From contig CALLBO010000025.1 of NCBI GenBank assembly GCA_937998875.1, positions 1 to 64,000 on the forward strand: a stretch of 64,000 bases of DNA, given 5' to 3'. The DNA comes from an uncultured Granulosicoccaceae bacterium (GTDB lineage: Bacteria; Pseudomonadota; Gammaproteobacteria; Granulosicoccales; Granulosicoccaceae). Each line of letters begins with the position of its first letter. The first letter of the stretch is position 1. Positions 59,101-64,000 of the stretch are shown piece by piece. The notes beneath the pieces were generated by a model that was given only the letters and a program-made list of their open reading frames with translations, did no database searches and had not been told where the DNA came from. Position numbers and translations under genes: made by a program.

Positions 59101-62100
59101 CCAACGACCTGGGAAACACCGGTAGCGGTGGGCCACAATCGGCTGTTGACGTTATTCAGATTAACATCACAGCCGTTAATGACGCTCCGGTACTCTCCAC
59201 AATTGAAGCACTGCCCACTGCTTACACAGAAGGCAATGCACCGGTTATTGTGACTGGAAACCTGTCTCCGGGTGATGTTGACGACACTCATATCGAATCG
59301 GCTTCCATTGCTATCACCGGTAATTTCGCGGGTATTGAAGATGTACTCAGCTTTACCGATCAACTCGGCATATCTGGTATCTACGACTCTGCCACCGGAA
59401 TACTCTCGCTGACAGGTCCCGCAACGCTCACGGACTATCAAACAGCACTACAGACAATTGTCTATGAAAATACCAGTGACAATCCGTCTGTGCAGACACG
59501 TACAATCAGTTTCACGGTTAACGACGGCGATCTGGACAGTAACCTGCTAAGCCGGAACATCAATTTTACAGCAACCAATGATGCACCGGTTCTGGCAACT
59601 ATCGAAGCGCTGCCTGCTTCCTATACGGAAGGCAATGCGCCGGTTATTGTCACTGGAAACTTGTCTGCCAGTGATGTTGATGACACGCATATAGAGTCGG
59701 CGACTATCGCTATTACCGGCGGTTTCATCAATGGCGAAGATGTACTCGGATTCAACAATCAACTCGGTATATCAGGAATCTATGATGCATCGACTGGTGT
59801 TCTCTCGCTAAACGGATCTGCGACACTGATTGATTATCAGACTGCATTACAGACCATAGTCTATGAAAATACCAGTGATAATCCATCTGATCAGTCGCGT
59901 ACCGTGAGCTTCACGGTTAACGATGGAGATCTCAATAGTGGTACGTTGAGCCGTGATATCGATTTTACAGCAACCAATGATGCACCGGTTCTTTCCACTA
60001 TCGAAGCGCTGCCCGTGTATTTCACTGAAAACGGTCAAGCAATCAATGTGACTGAAAATATATCAGTTACTGATGTTGACAGCACTTTACTGCAGAGCGC
60101 CACTGTTTCCATCTCAGGTAACTTTGCGGCCACAGAAGACGTACTTGCTTTCACTGATACACCAGCCATTGCAGGTAGCTACGATGCCACCACTGGTATC
60201 TTGACGTTATCCGGTAACGCATCTTTAGCACAATATCAAAGCGCGCTGCAAAACGTGACCTATCAGAACATCAGCGACGACCCGTCCGATGCATCGCGTG
60301 CGATCGAATTCATTGTCAATGACGGCGCTCTCGATAGCACACCGCTCTACCGTAATGTGATTATCAGCCCGGAAAACGATGCTCCTGTGCTGTCTGCAAT
60401 TGAAACCACACCGATTCTATTCAACGAAAATAGTCTTGCCGTTGGCCTGACTTCTACCATCGAGTTAACTGATCTTGATGACACGACCATCGAGTCCGCT
60501 ACTATTGCAATAACTTCTGGTTACTCTCCAGGTGATGATTGGCTGACCTTCATAGATCAATCCGGCATTACCGGAAATTTCGACTCGACAAACGGTGTGT
60601 TGACACTGAGCGGAGCTTCCAGCCTACTGAATTATGAAAACGCGTTACGGACTATTGGCTTTGCGAACGGCAGCGACGATCCGAGCACCGTTAACCGGAT
60701 TATCGAATTCACCGTCAATGATTCGCTTGCCCAAAGCAATACGGTAACACGTGAGATTGTTGTCTCTGCTTCTAATGATGCACCGGTCATCACCAACCTT
60801 GAACCAACGGATCTGTCATTCGAAGAAAACGCCGTGGCATTGCAAGTTACATCAACACTTTCGGTCACAGATCCTGATGATAGTCTGCTCGAATCAGCTA
60901 CCGTGGCTATCTCCGATAATTATGTAGCGACCCGGGATTCACTGGTTTTTGCTGACCAACCCGGAATTACCGGCACTTTCGATTCTCTGACCGGTACGCT
61001 ACATCTCAGTGGTGTTGCGACTGTCGCAGACTATCAAAACGCTCTGCGATCTGTAGCATTCTTAAACGCCGGCGATGACCCGTCTACGCTGCCTCGCACC
61101 ATTGATTTTACCGTCAATGACGGCGACAACAGCAGTAATATCGGTTCTCGAATAATAAATGTACTCGCCGTTAACGATAACCCGGTTCTGCTTTCAATTG
61201 AGTCTGCTCCGCTGAATTTTATCGAAAATCAGGATCCGTTACCTGTTACTGACTCGCTCAGCGTTGTAGATACAGATAACGCCACACTTGAAGGCGCTAC
61301 CGTTTCACTGTCTCAGAACTTTGCACCCAATCAGGATGCGTTGTCTTTTACTCCAACTGGCAACATCACCGGATCATTTGATACAACTACCGGAAGCCTG
61401 ACACTGACCGGTACAGCATCAGTTAATGATTATCAGACAGTGCTTCGCTCTGTCACGTACCACAACAGCAGTGAAAACCCCTCTACTCTGCCGCGCTCTA
61501 TCGAGATCAGTGTGCGTGATCTAAGTGCTGAAAGTGTGGTGGTTTCACGCATAGTCAATGTCACAGGCGTGAATGACGCCCCGGCGGGCACTGACAAAGA
61601 TATCGAGCTTCTTGAAGATACCGACTATCCACTTACCGTGGCTGACTTCGGGTTTTCCGATCCGCTCGATAACCACAACTTTTCAGGGATACTGATAGAA
61701 GAACTCCCGGCACACGGTGAGCTTCTGCTGAATGGAGATGAGGTCGTCACCGGTCAGTTTGTTAGCGTTGATGACATTACTGCTGGCAATCTTATATTCT
61801 CACCGGAACCTGATGCCAATGGAATATCCTACGACAACCTGAATTTCAAAGTGATTGATGACGGCGGCGATCAGAATGACAGTATCGATGTGTCCATTTT
61901 CGCCAATCAGATCGATTTTGATGTTATCAATGTTAACGATCCCCCTGCGGGCTCTGACTCCACCGTCACCACTCAAGAAGATACTGTTCATGTATTCTCA
62001 CGTGCTGACTTCGGCTATAGCGATGTCAAAGATGGTAATCAGTTTGTTGCGATTACTGTCAGCACAATACCTGATAGCGGCTCTCTTACATTGGATAACA

Positions 62101-63650
62101 ACCCGGTAACCGCCGAGCAAGTCATCAACATAGCTGAAATTGATACCGGACTGCTTCGCTATACCCCCCCGCAAGACGTGAACGGTCTGGGTTATAACGG
62201 GTTTTCATTTAATGTGCATGACAATGGGGGTACCGACAACGGGGGTGACTTTATCGATCAGCTGGCGAACTATATCAACTTCGATGTGCCCGGTGTCAAT
62301 GACCCTCCGCTACTGATTACCGAGCTCACTAGCTTCGATGAGGGTAGCGAAAACGTCATCACAACCGATATGTTATCCGCGACCGATGCAGATGACCTTG
62401 CGCCGGACGACCTGACTTTCACCATAAATTCTTTACCGGGCAACGGTAGCCTCACCCTGGATGGCGTACCAGTGACTGTCGGCACCACATTAACGTTGAC
62501 TCACTTGCTGCAGGATCGTTTGCAATACACCCACGACGGCTCTGAGACATCAGCCGATACGTTTAACATACAGGTCAGTGACGGTGGTGAGGACGGTTCA
62601 ATGCCTGTGGCTGGCACGTTCAATCTGATTATCAATGAAGTCATCGATCCGGCTCCTGTCATTGACGATGAATCCGTGTTGCTGGCATACGGGCAGACTT
62701 TCGACTCCGAACAGGGAGACAAGCTGGATTCCGGAGACAATGCCCTTGCCGCACAGGTAATTGCAGAGAACTCCCGGCTCATTGTTTCTATCGAAACTCA
62801 ACCGACAAGCGGCACAGTCTCCATTAACAGTGATGGTACTTTCTCATACCAACACAATGGAAGTTCAATACTCAACGATAGCTTTCAGTACCGAGTGACC
62901 AATGAAGACGGGATCTATGCTATTGCCACGGTCAAAGTCACTATTGAACCTCCGTTCGGAAATGCTTTCGATAGTACAAATTCTGACAGTTTTTCAATCA
63001 GCACCGGTAGTACTTCCATGGGTACTGACAATAACAATACAGAAAATGGAGAGTCCTCCCATGTAGAGGAAGCAAACGAGATAGAATCTGCGAACACCAT
63101 ACCCTTTGAGTTCGAGTATCTATATACCACGGATGCATCCACCGACTCACCGGAGGAAACCGGTCTCGCAGATGTTGAAACAATCGGAAACGATGAAATC
63201 GTAGATACACTAAAACAGCCATTTCGAGACCTGCTGGCTGAACTCGATGTCAGAAAGCACAATACGGTAAACTACACTTCGATTAGCGACGATGATGTTT
63301 CTACCTCAGTCACCGATATCGAATTTTTCATAGAACTCGACTCTGTACGCTTACACAACGTCGTTAATAACGAAAATTTTGTCAATGGACTAGATCAACT
63401 CGAGCAAAACCTGAGCGAAGACGAAGAATCCGAACTCAGAAGATACCGTCTGGCTACCGATATAACAATTGGCGCGTCAGTGAGTGTCACTGCCGGCTTG
63501 CTTACCTGGGCACTCAGGGGCGGCGCATTGTTTGCCAGCGTCATGGCATCCAGCCCGCTTTGGGGCAGCGCCGATCCCTATCGCGTACTCAATATAAAAG
63601 CAAACCGGGAGCAAGACGGCCCTGATAACGTTGAAGAAATGTTTCGCTGA
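44160..63650 (+). CDS. giant surface protein: LEPR N-terminus, DUF4347, mixed adhesin and propeller domains, C-terminal membrane anchor
   Basis: This 6,496-codon gene has an uninterrupted frame. In order: LEPRVLYSS (residues 21-29, no Sec signal); DUF4347 (about 120-290); a right-handed beta-helix with a CSLREA-like start (about 295-660); LamG-like domains (about 670-875, 1037-1225, 3180-3380) with other beta-sandwich and DUF642-like parts between; a C-type-lectin-like domain (about 1650-1787, without its cysteines); a cadherin domain; seven Delta-60 repeats (about 2014-2388); a seven-blade FG-GAP propeller with DxDxDG calcium loops (about 3603-3968); many VNDAP-ended cadherin-like modules; six exact 133-aa repeats (5011-5808); a polar spacer; and a transmembrane segment (about 6434-6470, TWALRGGALFASVMASSPLW) with a short tail. 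I found only one cysteine (225). It is probably a membrane-anchored calcium-stiffened adhesin. No type I secretion genes or RTX C-terminus are seen. Confidence 0.9.
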   Translation: MKSKANGTKTSKRRSVVVEPLEPRVLYSSDIVPASIADAEHTTDIPETSFVLPFLQPEASSASNKEPVLTVRVLHEEHTLNREQHLDKIKDSGETEVGTTQTEADVSAFEDNSSTQQVKEIIFVDAGVPDADILINDLLASRDTSSVVVIKLTADIDESGLEQVSAVLQNYNDLESLHFVTHGTDGSVQLGDMWLTTETLGDHTNEVASWSESLADDADILFYGCDLANTEEGQSFVDLLSALTLADVAASDDATGHKSLGGDWELEYTVGNVETDIAFSMQVQQNWSATLQAVTVTTFNDVVNGDTSSITNLISNDGGDGISLREAIIAANSNSIADTIILSEGTYALTLTGGDATTGDLDILNTVEIVGAANGSTIIDGSALNDRIFHVNTNSLTLRNLTVTGGDTADPAGGGGILVGGGSAAVFDSVVVTGNSATTGGGIRASSSIDVTNSTFSANTATVDGAGIALTGGSSTFDNVTISGNNATADGGGLYVSSSAGGHTFTNITISGNSANNGGGVATDGGPANFNHATVTDNTATNNGGGISRSSGVVNLASSIIADNTATSATEISGTITSSGFNIIGDGPGDSTGGTGYDASDLLNQTGLSLGALADNGGPVQTHELQTGSVGIDETGSPTPDTDGRGYYRVDSNADIGAYESGALSNLEQDLVAHFEFEEGSGLDAVDSALGNTGNIINAGEWTNDSAIGSLALDLSNDSVNNNTHINVPDNPQYDFGTGEFTVSLWYNMALPSETVRLFGNLTSSIGDSGFALRALTTGEFSFERNDGLGSQYGSGAATMDGNWHQLTVVVESDGSVVFYNDGVDTTTSFTASNVNVNTSSSLLIGAIDNIAGDFEGKLDDVRLYSRALNASEASQLAAGESQTTNSPATIDLDANDSSGATGTGYNTIFTVGGLAVPVADSDAVITDPDTFNHSTMTITLVGYNPGEDLLIADTSGTSLTFNFDTITGEATLFDFGSPTLADFEQVLSTISYLNSSSTPEMTDKTIQFHFGGDVAETTVQMATPAVDPAPTNLSSGIELNTDGGDDAYFIASDGGAIVGGLEQLSYEVTFATTETQNITLLSYRSPTDTGANDDAIRIQIHTDGKLNVAINGIGVSYTAFDFNQLRDGEIHSVATTWDNSSGHFAAYVDGVQVLSDTAHATGEIIRTGGTLVIGQEQDSVSGGFTTAAATSATFYDIRVWDEVRTESEIALNHQQKIDPANLPGGLIANWQMDGFDTAHQIVDIVGGNNLGIGHVGQTPINSWTNQVGGVTATGNTLTYVDNGAPEEWGSQINSANVSTLGYTDDYTIRFTLDNTTNYSWIVGLGSTETGTSLTDPEYAIFVDYLGDTNDVDIKHNGVTVGRYDINFEPGGEFGFYVNGTTLAYQYDGVTFATDTIPASTDWYVDTGFYVRTSDSTYNNQDDYSLSNFHIISGNSAAAAGFTESTPVDDLNIDEHTSNGTTVGYVVPTDPDLSNDIIEDGLFTHAGVTSLTNYTTGETIGGAGGSWLVTSGNVDLEGAWAGTPLGGTALGLDGSTPGEITQQNIPTVAGTQYQVVFALTGHFSGPPTADLNVSIDGASENFNITMPDNWSSTNLLWEHRSFNFIADSSTADLTFSSLSPSGSTGPVIGDVQVIEIPPAISTILSSDPALTYDAASGKFYRLVGAAESWTDAQSIAIGDLINGVTGNLATVRSASEGSALQQLMQDNGVSGAWIGASDNTNEGIWTWQDGSGEVFYNGASVPGMYENFGVAEPSGGVTENYAELVAVDGTFNDLGNTDTRSYIIEWDANEILSSYTFDLVDDANGRFAIDTNTGEITVTASQLNHEASDTHNIRIEVTDAAGNTYDELMTIVVNDLNDSPVITGQDLTLGAVAQTDTNPPGITVADMLLSGAADAITDEDVDAVEGIAVVAANNTNGSWQYSLDGGSIWNGMPATSTSSALLLDESAMIRFVPNATFSGSEAMAFFAWDQTDGRSSGDSGIDTFPERTSDSGSMSSTADIATIEVSSGINNAPSFGTEGYGILSQGVGGYNQNADSWVLSNGSVLITPYDTSFNSTIAKLNPDGSLDTGFANAGYFDSVGIGYIGSIVEQPDGKILVGGQAGGDIAVARFNANGTVDTGFGTAGLATYDIGGSDRVFEIALQTDGKIVAAGRGAGDSVILRLNVDGSLDTTFDTDGIRTFALGSSNEAFTDVQIQSDGNIVLVSNTSSAIIRLLTDGSLDSSFDTDGTLNLANNVSAVHIQADGKLVVTGTSGSDLMISRFDTDGSPDTTFGSGGTTTWLGSSLLSATGIDLIQQSDGMFVVAANVDNNGPSWAAIRFDSNGLLDTSFGTSGAWLMPGSDDISEVNSVSLYNDGGTEKIILSGYSTLATFADATIVRLNPDGTLDTSIHSGKVDESPTFVEGGSPVVLDSDVFIFDPDLLGNSVTYDGTSLTLVRNGGTNAEDVFSESGLLGPLTEGSAIIFDGANIGTVTTNNSGTLRLDFSGALSNPDNISGAMSSIAYSNSSDTPPANVQLDWTFDDGNTGAQGAGGALQATASLLVTITPVNDAPVVIAPGSAFNFTEQGSLNIHGAGLFSVADADDNGGTLTATFSVGEGRVLINTGDSGVTVLSGNRFTSGNSTDTVTFSGNKAQLNALLSGSGTGTITYLHNQTTSSDVPSGSTTITLTVNDRGNTGIDPGATADGVSEEGSATQTINITSVNDASEFLGAELITNADFSAGFTDWTTTGQTTVLGNEARFGSGNVAGPHSLSQTVATKAGETYLLEFDHRDDTGSWNQQLQVTVDGGGNLLQTGQILSDVGDTTSVKYRFTFVADSANATLTFTDTSDDPGSQSAESGGVDGYIGNISVRQTSGELNTVSFTEGSTPVSLYNNLEIFDAELTDTDNFSGATLTLQRSGGANVEDIFSATGNLSFVGTTTGNIELTSVGVVGTYSNTGGILTLMFTTSSTINLHEIIQSIQYSNNSDIPPANVPIDWTFDDGNTGAQGAGGALQATASSLVSITSVNDAPLVAANTGASTTIGGTVVITAALLNEADPDDDGAELTYAVTSTAQGQVESLSNPGVPALSFTQADIDAGDIVFVHDGLSGQAGSFDFELSDGGEDGAGVEAGTFFVSIGGATSDSYSTDEDTVLSVNATSGLLTNDGSGGTGNVAGNVVVGFDASQDTGDATEWNSSIGSVDLLAGTGVTLTNNPTNPPTGITTVFDLNGSGGLTSPALDSFAEIDSTQSATLETWIQFDSLSGTQVIFDTGQSVDGGSPSTGGIVLALVNGSLRLTVADNGGSTIATQTAPFTPNTWHHIALTVDMDAAPPSVDVWIDGNQYFSRQLATLTNWGDGAFGLGTNNGSTPGNYSGSVSGEIAHFRIHDEVLSSADITSNFANPGSTGVSTPYVASTNVTGMLGNVVVYTDGSFTYNPNGQFEYLAPGQTATDTFVYTYDDGLGNQDTATVTMTINGVNDAPIIDLDSNNSSGGTGLSYNGSFTENGGPVNITDIDAILTDVDNTNLNSIQVQIVNRLDGNDEQLWANPGVTGLTVNYDFGAGILTISGSATVAEYEQVLRTATYDNWSDNPDTTQRTLNVIASDSASNSLVAQSRINVTSVNDAPVFITIPDASGQTVDSNAPGTTSATTADIDGDGTPDLVTTAASSGEIIWYQGDGAGNFGTGTVVASALVEPMDVVTADLDGDGDMDIVAADYNTTQGNLVILTNDGSGNFSKTTLETVSNGIVQVETGDIDGDGDIDIAANFWFTSETVWYDNIGGNNWVKNVVGTGGGGTSVELADVNNDGEMDIISTYRNTSEVVWYENDGGAASFTAHANTVPGAFDSVAADLDGDGDVDLGYIGLSGALGWLENDGAATPGFTDNQLGTDFGKPARISASDIDGDGDQDLLVAFSASIVSPSPAYDDRFVIFTNDGTGSFAEEIFDNGTNPTSITATDLDNDGDLEILTTDSGTSDVIVHENLGNGEFARAQTFEDLATTLSPIVIDDADAGTAPLQVLVTVTSGTVDFSSTSGLTFTTGNGTDDNLAIFTGSLADINAAFNILQFNPLADFNGEALLQITVDDQGNTGNGGAMIAQETLYIDVLPVNDAPDGTDNTIVTAEDGAHSFGPGTFGLTDIEPDSFQSVIITSIPGSGTLALSGVAVIAGQEITAAEMSGLLYTAAADVNGNGVDSFTFQVRDDGGTDNGGFDTDQTPNTMTISIVAVNDTPTATAPATLTSTEQIALDLDGAGFAVGDIDSGTANIEVVLNVTEGVLSIGMGNSGVSVSNSGSSTATLTGTVGQINNLLSGSTSGSVQYHNTLDNPSASATLTMTVNDLGNSGSDPGLTGDATSEEVSTTTTINITPVNDAPVIDLDADDSTTTGIEYRGTFVEGTGPVNIVDNDSSIIDPDNTTLSALVVTITNLLDGSNESLSVTVPDGSWVQSYNPVNGRLMIAPGSAPHADWETVIESIQYNNTSVSPDLTERVINFTGTDGTDVNSPVAVSRIAITANQAPVLLTTSPFAVNHTENNGQVGIDTLISISDVDSTILTSASVSITTNYTPGQDTLVFTNQPGLSGSFNTAAGVLTITGNASVADYQAALRTITFDNSSESPNTATRQIEWSVTDASNNSSNLLTRDLNVTAVNDAPVLDPTGTMSLTTISENDTNPGGDTIESLITSAGGDRITDVDSVPVEGIALTYVDTANGSWQYKANAGSTWTAVAPVGPSNAVLLATDSLIRFIPNTNYSGTATFSFYAWDQTSGSVGQLVDPNPGGGTTAFSNVAETGTITVLNVNMAPESDTSAGFGVEDTVVAFSISGSDPDGNVDSFRIINIPANGSLYTDAGLTSPVTANTILSTTGTNTLDLWFSPTTDWHGVTSFDFTAIDNEGLEDATAGTRTLSIGSVNDRPDNLVPVARTAVEETATVFTGITISDVDAASGNLTTQLQVTNGTLNVSPSGSATISAGTNGTENVTIQGTVADINATLAALIYTGNTNVAGAAADTLTVTTNDLGNTGSGGPQSAVDVIQINITAVNDAPVLSTIEALPTAYTEGNAPVIVTGNLSPGDVDDTHIESASIAITGNFAGIEDVLSFTDQLGISGIYDSATGILSLTGPATLTDYQTALQTIVYENTSDNPSVQTRTISFTVNDGDLDSNLLSRNINFTATNDAPVLATIEALPASYTEGNAPVIVTGNLSASDVDDTHIESATIAITGGFINGEDVLGFNNQLGISGIYDASTGVLSLNGSATLIDYQTALQTIVYENTSDNPSDQSRTVSFTVNDGDLNSGTLSRDIDFTATNDAPVLSTIEALPVYFTENGQAINVTENISVTDVDSTLLQSATVSISGNFAATEDVLAFTDTPAIAGSYDATTGILTLSGNASLAQYQSALQNVTYQNISDDPSDASRAIEFIVNDGALDSTPLYRNVIISPENDAPVLSAIETTPILFNENSLAVGLTSTIELTDLDDTTIESATIAITSGYSPGDDWLTFIDQSGITGNFDSTNGVLTLSGASSLLNYENALRTIGFANGSDDPSTVNRIIEFTVNDSLAQSNTVTREIVVSASNDAPVITNLEPTDLSFEENAVALQVTSTLSVTDPDDSLLESATVAISDNYVATRDSLVFADQPGITGTFDSLTGTLHLSGVATVADYQNALRSVAFLNAGDDPSTLPRTIDFTVNDGDNSSNIGSRIINVLAVNDNPVLLSIESAPLNFIENQDPLPVTDSLSVVDTDNATLEGATVSLSQNFAPNQDALSFTPTGNITGSFDTTTGSLTLTGTASVNDYQTVLRSVTYHNSSENPSTLPRSIEISVRDLSAESVVVSRIVNVTGVNDAPAGTDKDIELLEDTDYPLTVADFGFSDPLDNHNFSGILIEELPAHGELLLNGDEVVTGQFVSVDDITAGNLIFSPEPDANGISYDNLNFKVIDDGGDQNDSIDVSIFANQIDFDVINVNDPPAGSDSTVTTQEDTVHVFSRADFGYSDVKDGNQFVAITVSTIPDSGSLTLDNNPVTAEQVINIAEIDTGLLRYTPPQDVNGLGYNGFSFNVHDNGGTDNGGDFIDQLANYINFDVPGVNDPPLLITELTSFDEGSENVITTDMLSATDADDLAPDDLTFTINSLPGNGSLTLDGVPVTVGTTLTLTHLLQDRLQYTHDGSETSADTFNIQVSDGGEDGSMPVAGTFNLIINEVIDPAPVIDDESVLLAYGQTFDSEQGDKLDSGDNALAAQVIAENSRLIVSIETQPTSGTVSINSDGTFSYQHNGSSILNDSFQYRVTNEDGIYAIATVKVTIEPPFGNAFDSTNSDSFSISTGSTSMGTDNNNTENGESSHVEEANEIESANTIPFEFEYLYTTDASTDSPEETGLADVETIGNDEIVDTLKQPFRDLLAELDVRKHNTVNYTSISDDDVSTSVTDIEFFIELDSVRLHNVVNNENFVNGLDQLEQNLSEDEESELRRYRLATDITIGASVSVTAGLLTWALRGGALFASVMASSPLWGSADPYRVLNIKANREQDGPDNVEEMFR
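44520..45032 (+). other. DUF4347 domain with caspase/CHAT-like His-Cys motifs (within the giant gene)
   Basis: The domain opens IIFVDAGVPDADILIN. SLHFVTHGTDG places His182 before Gly after a hydrophobic strand, and ADILFYGCDLANTEEG places Cys225 after the next hydrophobic strand. It ends at GGDWELEY and ATLQAV. HG on one strand end and Cys on the next is the layout of clan CD peptidases (caspase, CHAT). DUF4347 is a known family without, to my knowledge, a proven activity. The peptidase reading is my inference. Confidence 0.6.
50200..51330 (+). repeat. seven Delta-60-type repeats (within the giant gene)
   Basis: The marker SLDTxFxxxG recurs seven times (for example DGSLDTGFANAGY, NGTVDTGFGTAGL, DGSLDTTFDTDGI, DGSPDTTFGSGGT), each followed by a strand such as EQPDGKILVGG. 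Seven copies fit a closed beta-propeller. Confidence 0.75.
51702..53145 (+). repeat. two near-identical 70-bp DNA copies 1.37 kb apart (within the giant gene)
   Basis: Positions 51702-51771 and 53076-53145 match over 70 bases with a single C/T difference. Both encode DWTFDDGNTGAQGAGGALQATAS. The protein around them is much more diverged, so this block was copied or converted recently. Confidence 0.85.
54966..56065 (+). repeat. seven-bladed FG-GAP propeller with calcium loops (within the giant gene)
   Basis: The calcium-loop motif recurs seven times in order: ADIDGDGTPD, ADLDGDGDMD, GDIDGDGDID, ADVNNDGEMD, ADLDGDGDVD, SDIDGDGDQD, TDLDNDGDLE. Seven blades with DxDxDG loops match integrin-alpha-like FG-GAP propellers used in ligand binding. 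Confidence 0.8.
59190..61583 (+). repeat. six tandem cadherin-like modules of exactly 399 bp (within the giant gene)
   Basis: Module starts fall at 59190, 59589, 59988, 60387, 60786 and 61185, with the next domain at 61584, so the period is exactly 399 bp (133 aa) six times. Each module starts VLxxIE or similar, has SATVAIS and YQxALRxVxYxN blocks and ends NDAP or NDNP. Copies 1 and 2 are the most alike. A less exact relative of 134 aa lies at 57621-58022. Confidence 0.9.
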
Positions 63651-64000
63651 GCAAGTAGTCAGTTAAAAGGTACCCCACATCTCGGGATCTGCACCGGAGC
63701 TGTGATCGCATCGTGAACCGTGATCTCAGCCTGTGTCAGAAGTTTCAACCTTGCATTGAACCCTGGACGATGAGAGTCGCGGAACGATTCATGTGTACAA
63801 ACATGCAAAGAGTGGTTAGGGAAACGACAGCACAACCTTGCTCCTGTACCAGGCATTGTTTGTTGGAGTATTAGCCGGAATCATGCTTGTTTGGTTCTGG
63901 TAAACACCTGACACGCCAAGGTTTGTATTTTTGGTGATGATCGGAAACTAACTACAGTAGGCCAATGGATAAGTGTGAAGGCTCTTCGTTTGGGAGAGGC
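63651..64000. other. downstream flank of the giant gene, no gene seen
   Basis: The last 350 bp hold no credible open frame. A minus-strand frame (63659-63856) lacks a start signal and recognisable content. No terminator hairpin was recognised before the window ends. Confidence 0.35.

Noticed and set aside
44160-63650. Reading the giant protein as a type I-secreted RTX adhesin
   Set aside because: No RTX nonapeptides at the C-terminus, which instead is a membrane-spanning segment with a charged tail; no type I exporter genes in the window.

Overview
The window reads as chromosomal DNA of a free-living, probably marine, Gram-negative heterotroph, most likely a gammaproteobacterium. The basis is gene content: two periplasmic-binding-protein ABC importers, lipoproteins with lipoboxes, a DUF2892-GGDEF-EAL protein, an ECF sigma/anti-sigma pair, a sulfatase and a giant LEPR/DUF4347 surface protein. 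The taxonomic call is an inference; there is no rRNA or other marker gene. I found no tRNA, rRNA, CRISPR array, integrase or intact insertion sequence.

Layout. (1) 1-2.3 kb: the tail of an unknown gene, then two secreted proteins with ricin-type lectin folds, one also carrying an HExxH metallopeptidase domain. (2) 2.3-11.0 kb: a minus-strand operon for a carbohydrate or polyol importer, transcribed as binding protein, two permeases, small membrane protein, two ATPases, fused dihydroxyacetone-type kinase, LacI regulator. Most junctions overlap by 4-8 bp, but a 267-bp element with terminal inverted repeats sits inside it. (3) 11.2-17.0 kb: a MOSC protein, then a minus-strand PotABCD-like importer ending in a DUF917 gene. 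A perfect hairpin covers the ATPase start codon. (4) 17.5-26.5 kb: a GMC oxidoreductase; a coupled pair made of a beta-propeller di-haem c lipoprotein and an S41-like lipoprotein; and a membrane EAL protein with a degenerate GGDEF site. (5) 27.1-32.0 kb: a PLP decarboxylase broken by one missing G, and an SF1 helicase with a degraded nuclease-like tail that overlaps a small unknown gene. (6) 32.4-43.1 kb: a sulfatase coupled to a degenerate metallopeptidase-like protein, an ECF sigma/anti-sigma pair divergent from a DUF4399 gene, an FMO-type monooxygenase, a cupin, and a membrane-anchored protein coupled to an acyltransferase-3. (7) 43.1-44.1 kb: decayed DNA with the C-terminal stump of an amino-acid-type binding protein. 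(8) 44.2-63.7 kb: one 6,496-codon gene for a giant surface protein.

Most of the window serves capture of external substrates (importers, sulfatase, lectins, oxidoreductases) and building of the cell surface (acyltransferase, giant protein). The most unusual object is the giant protein. It has an LEPR-type N-terminus with no Sec signal, and a DUF4347 domain whose HG and YGCD motifs resemble caspase/CHAT peptidases. That domain holds the only cysteine I could find in the whole chain. Then come a beta-helix, LamG-like, C-type-lectin-like, Delta-60 and FG-GAP domains, six tandem modules of exactly 133 residues, and a C-terminal membrane anchor. The helicase plus small-protein pair is the second candidate for an undescribed system.
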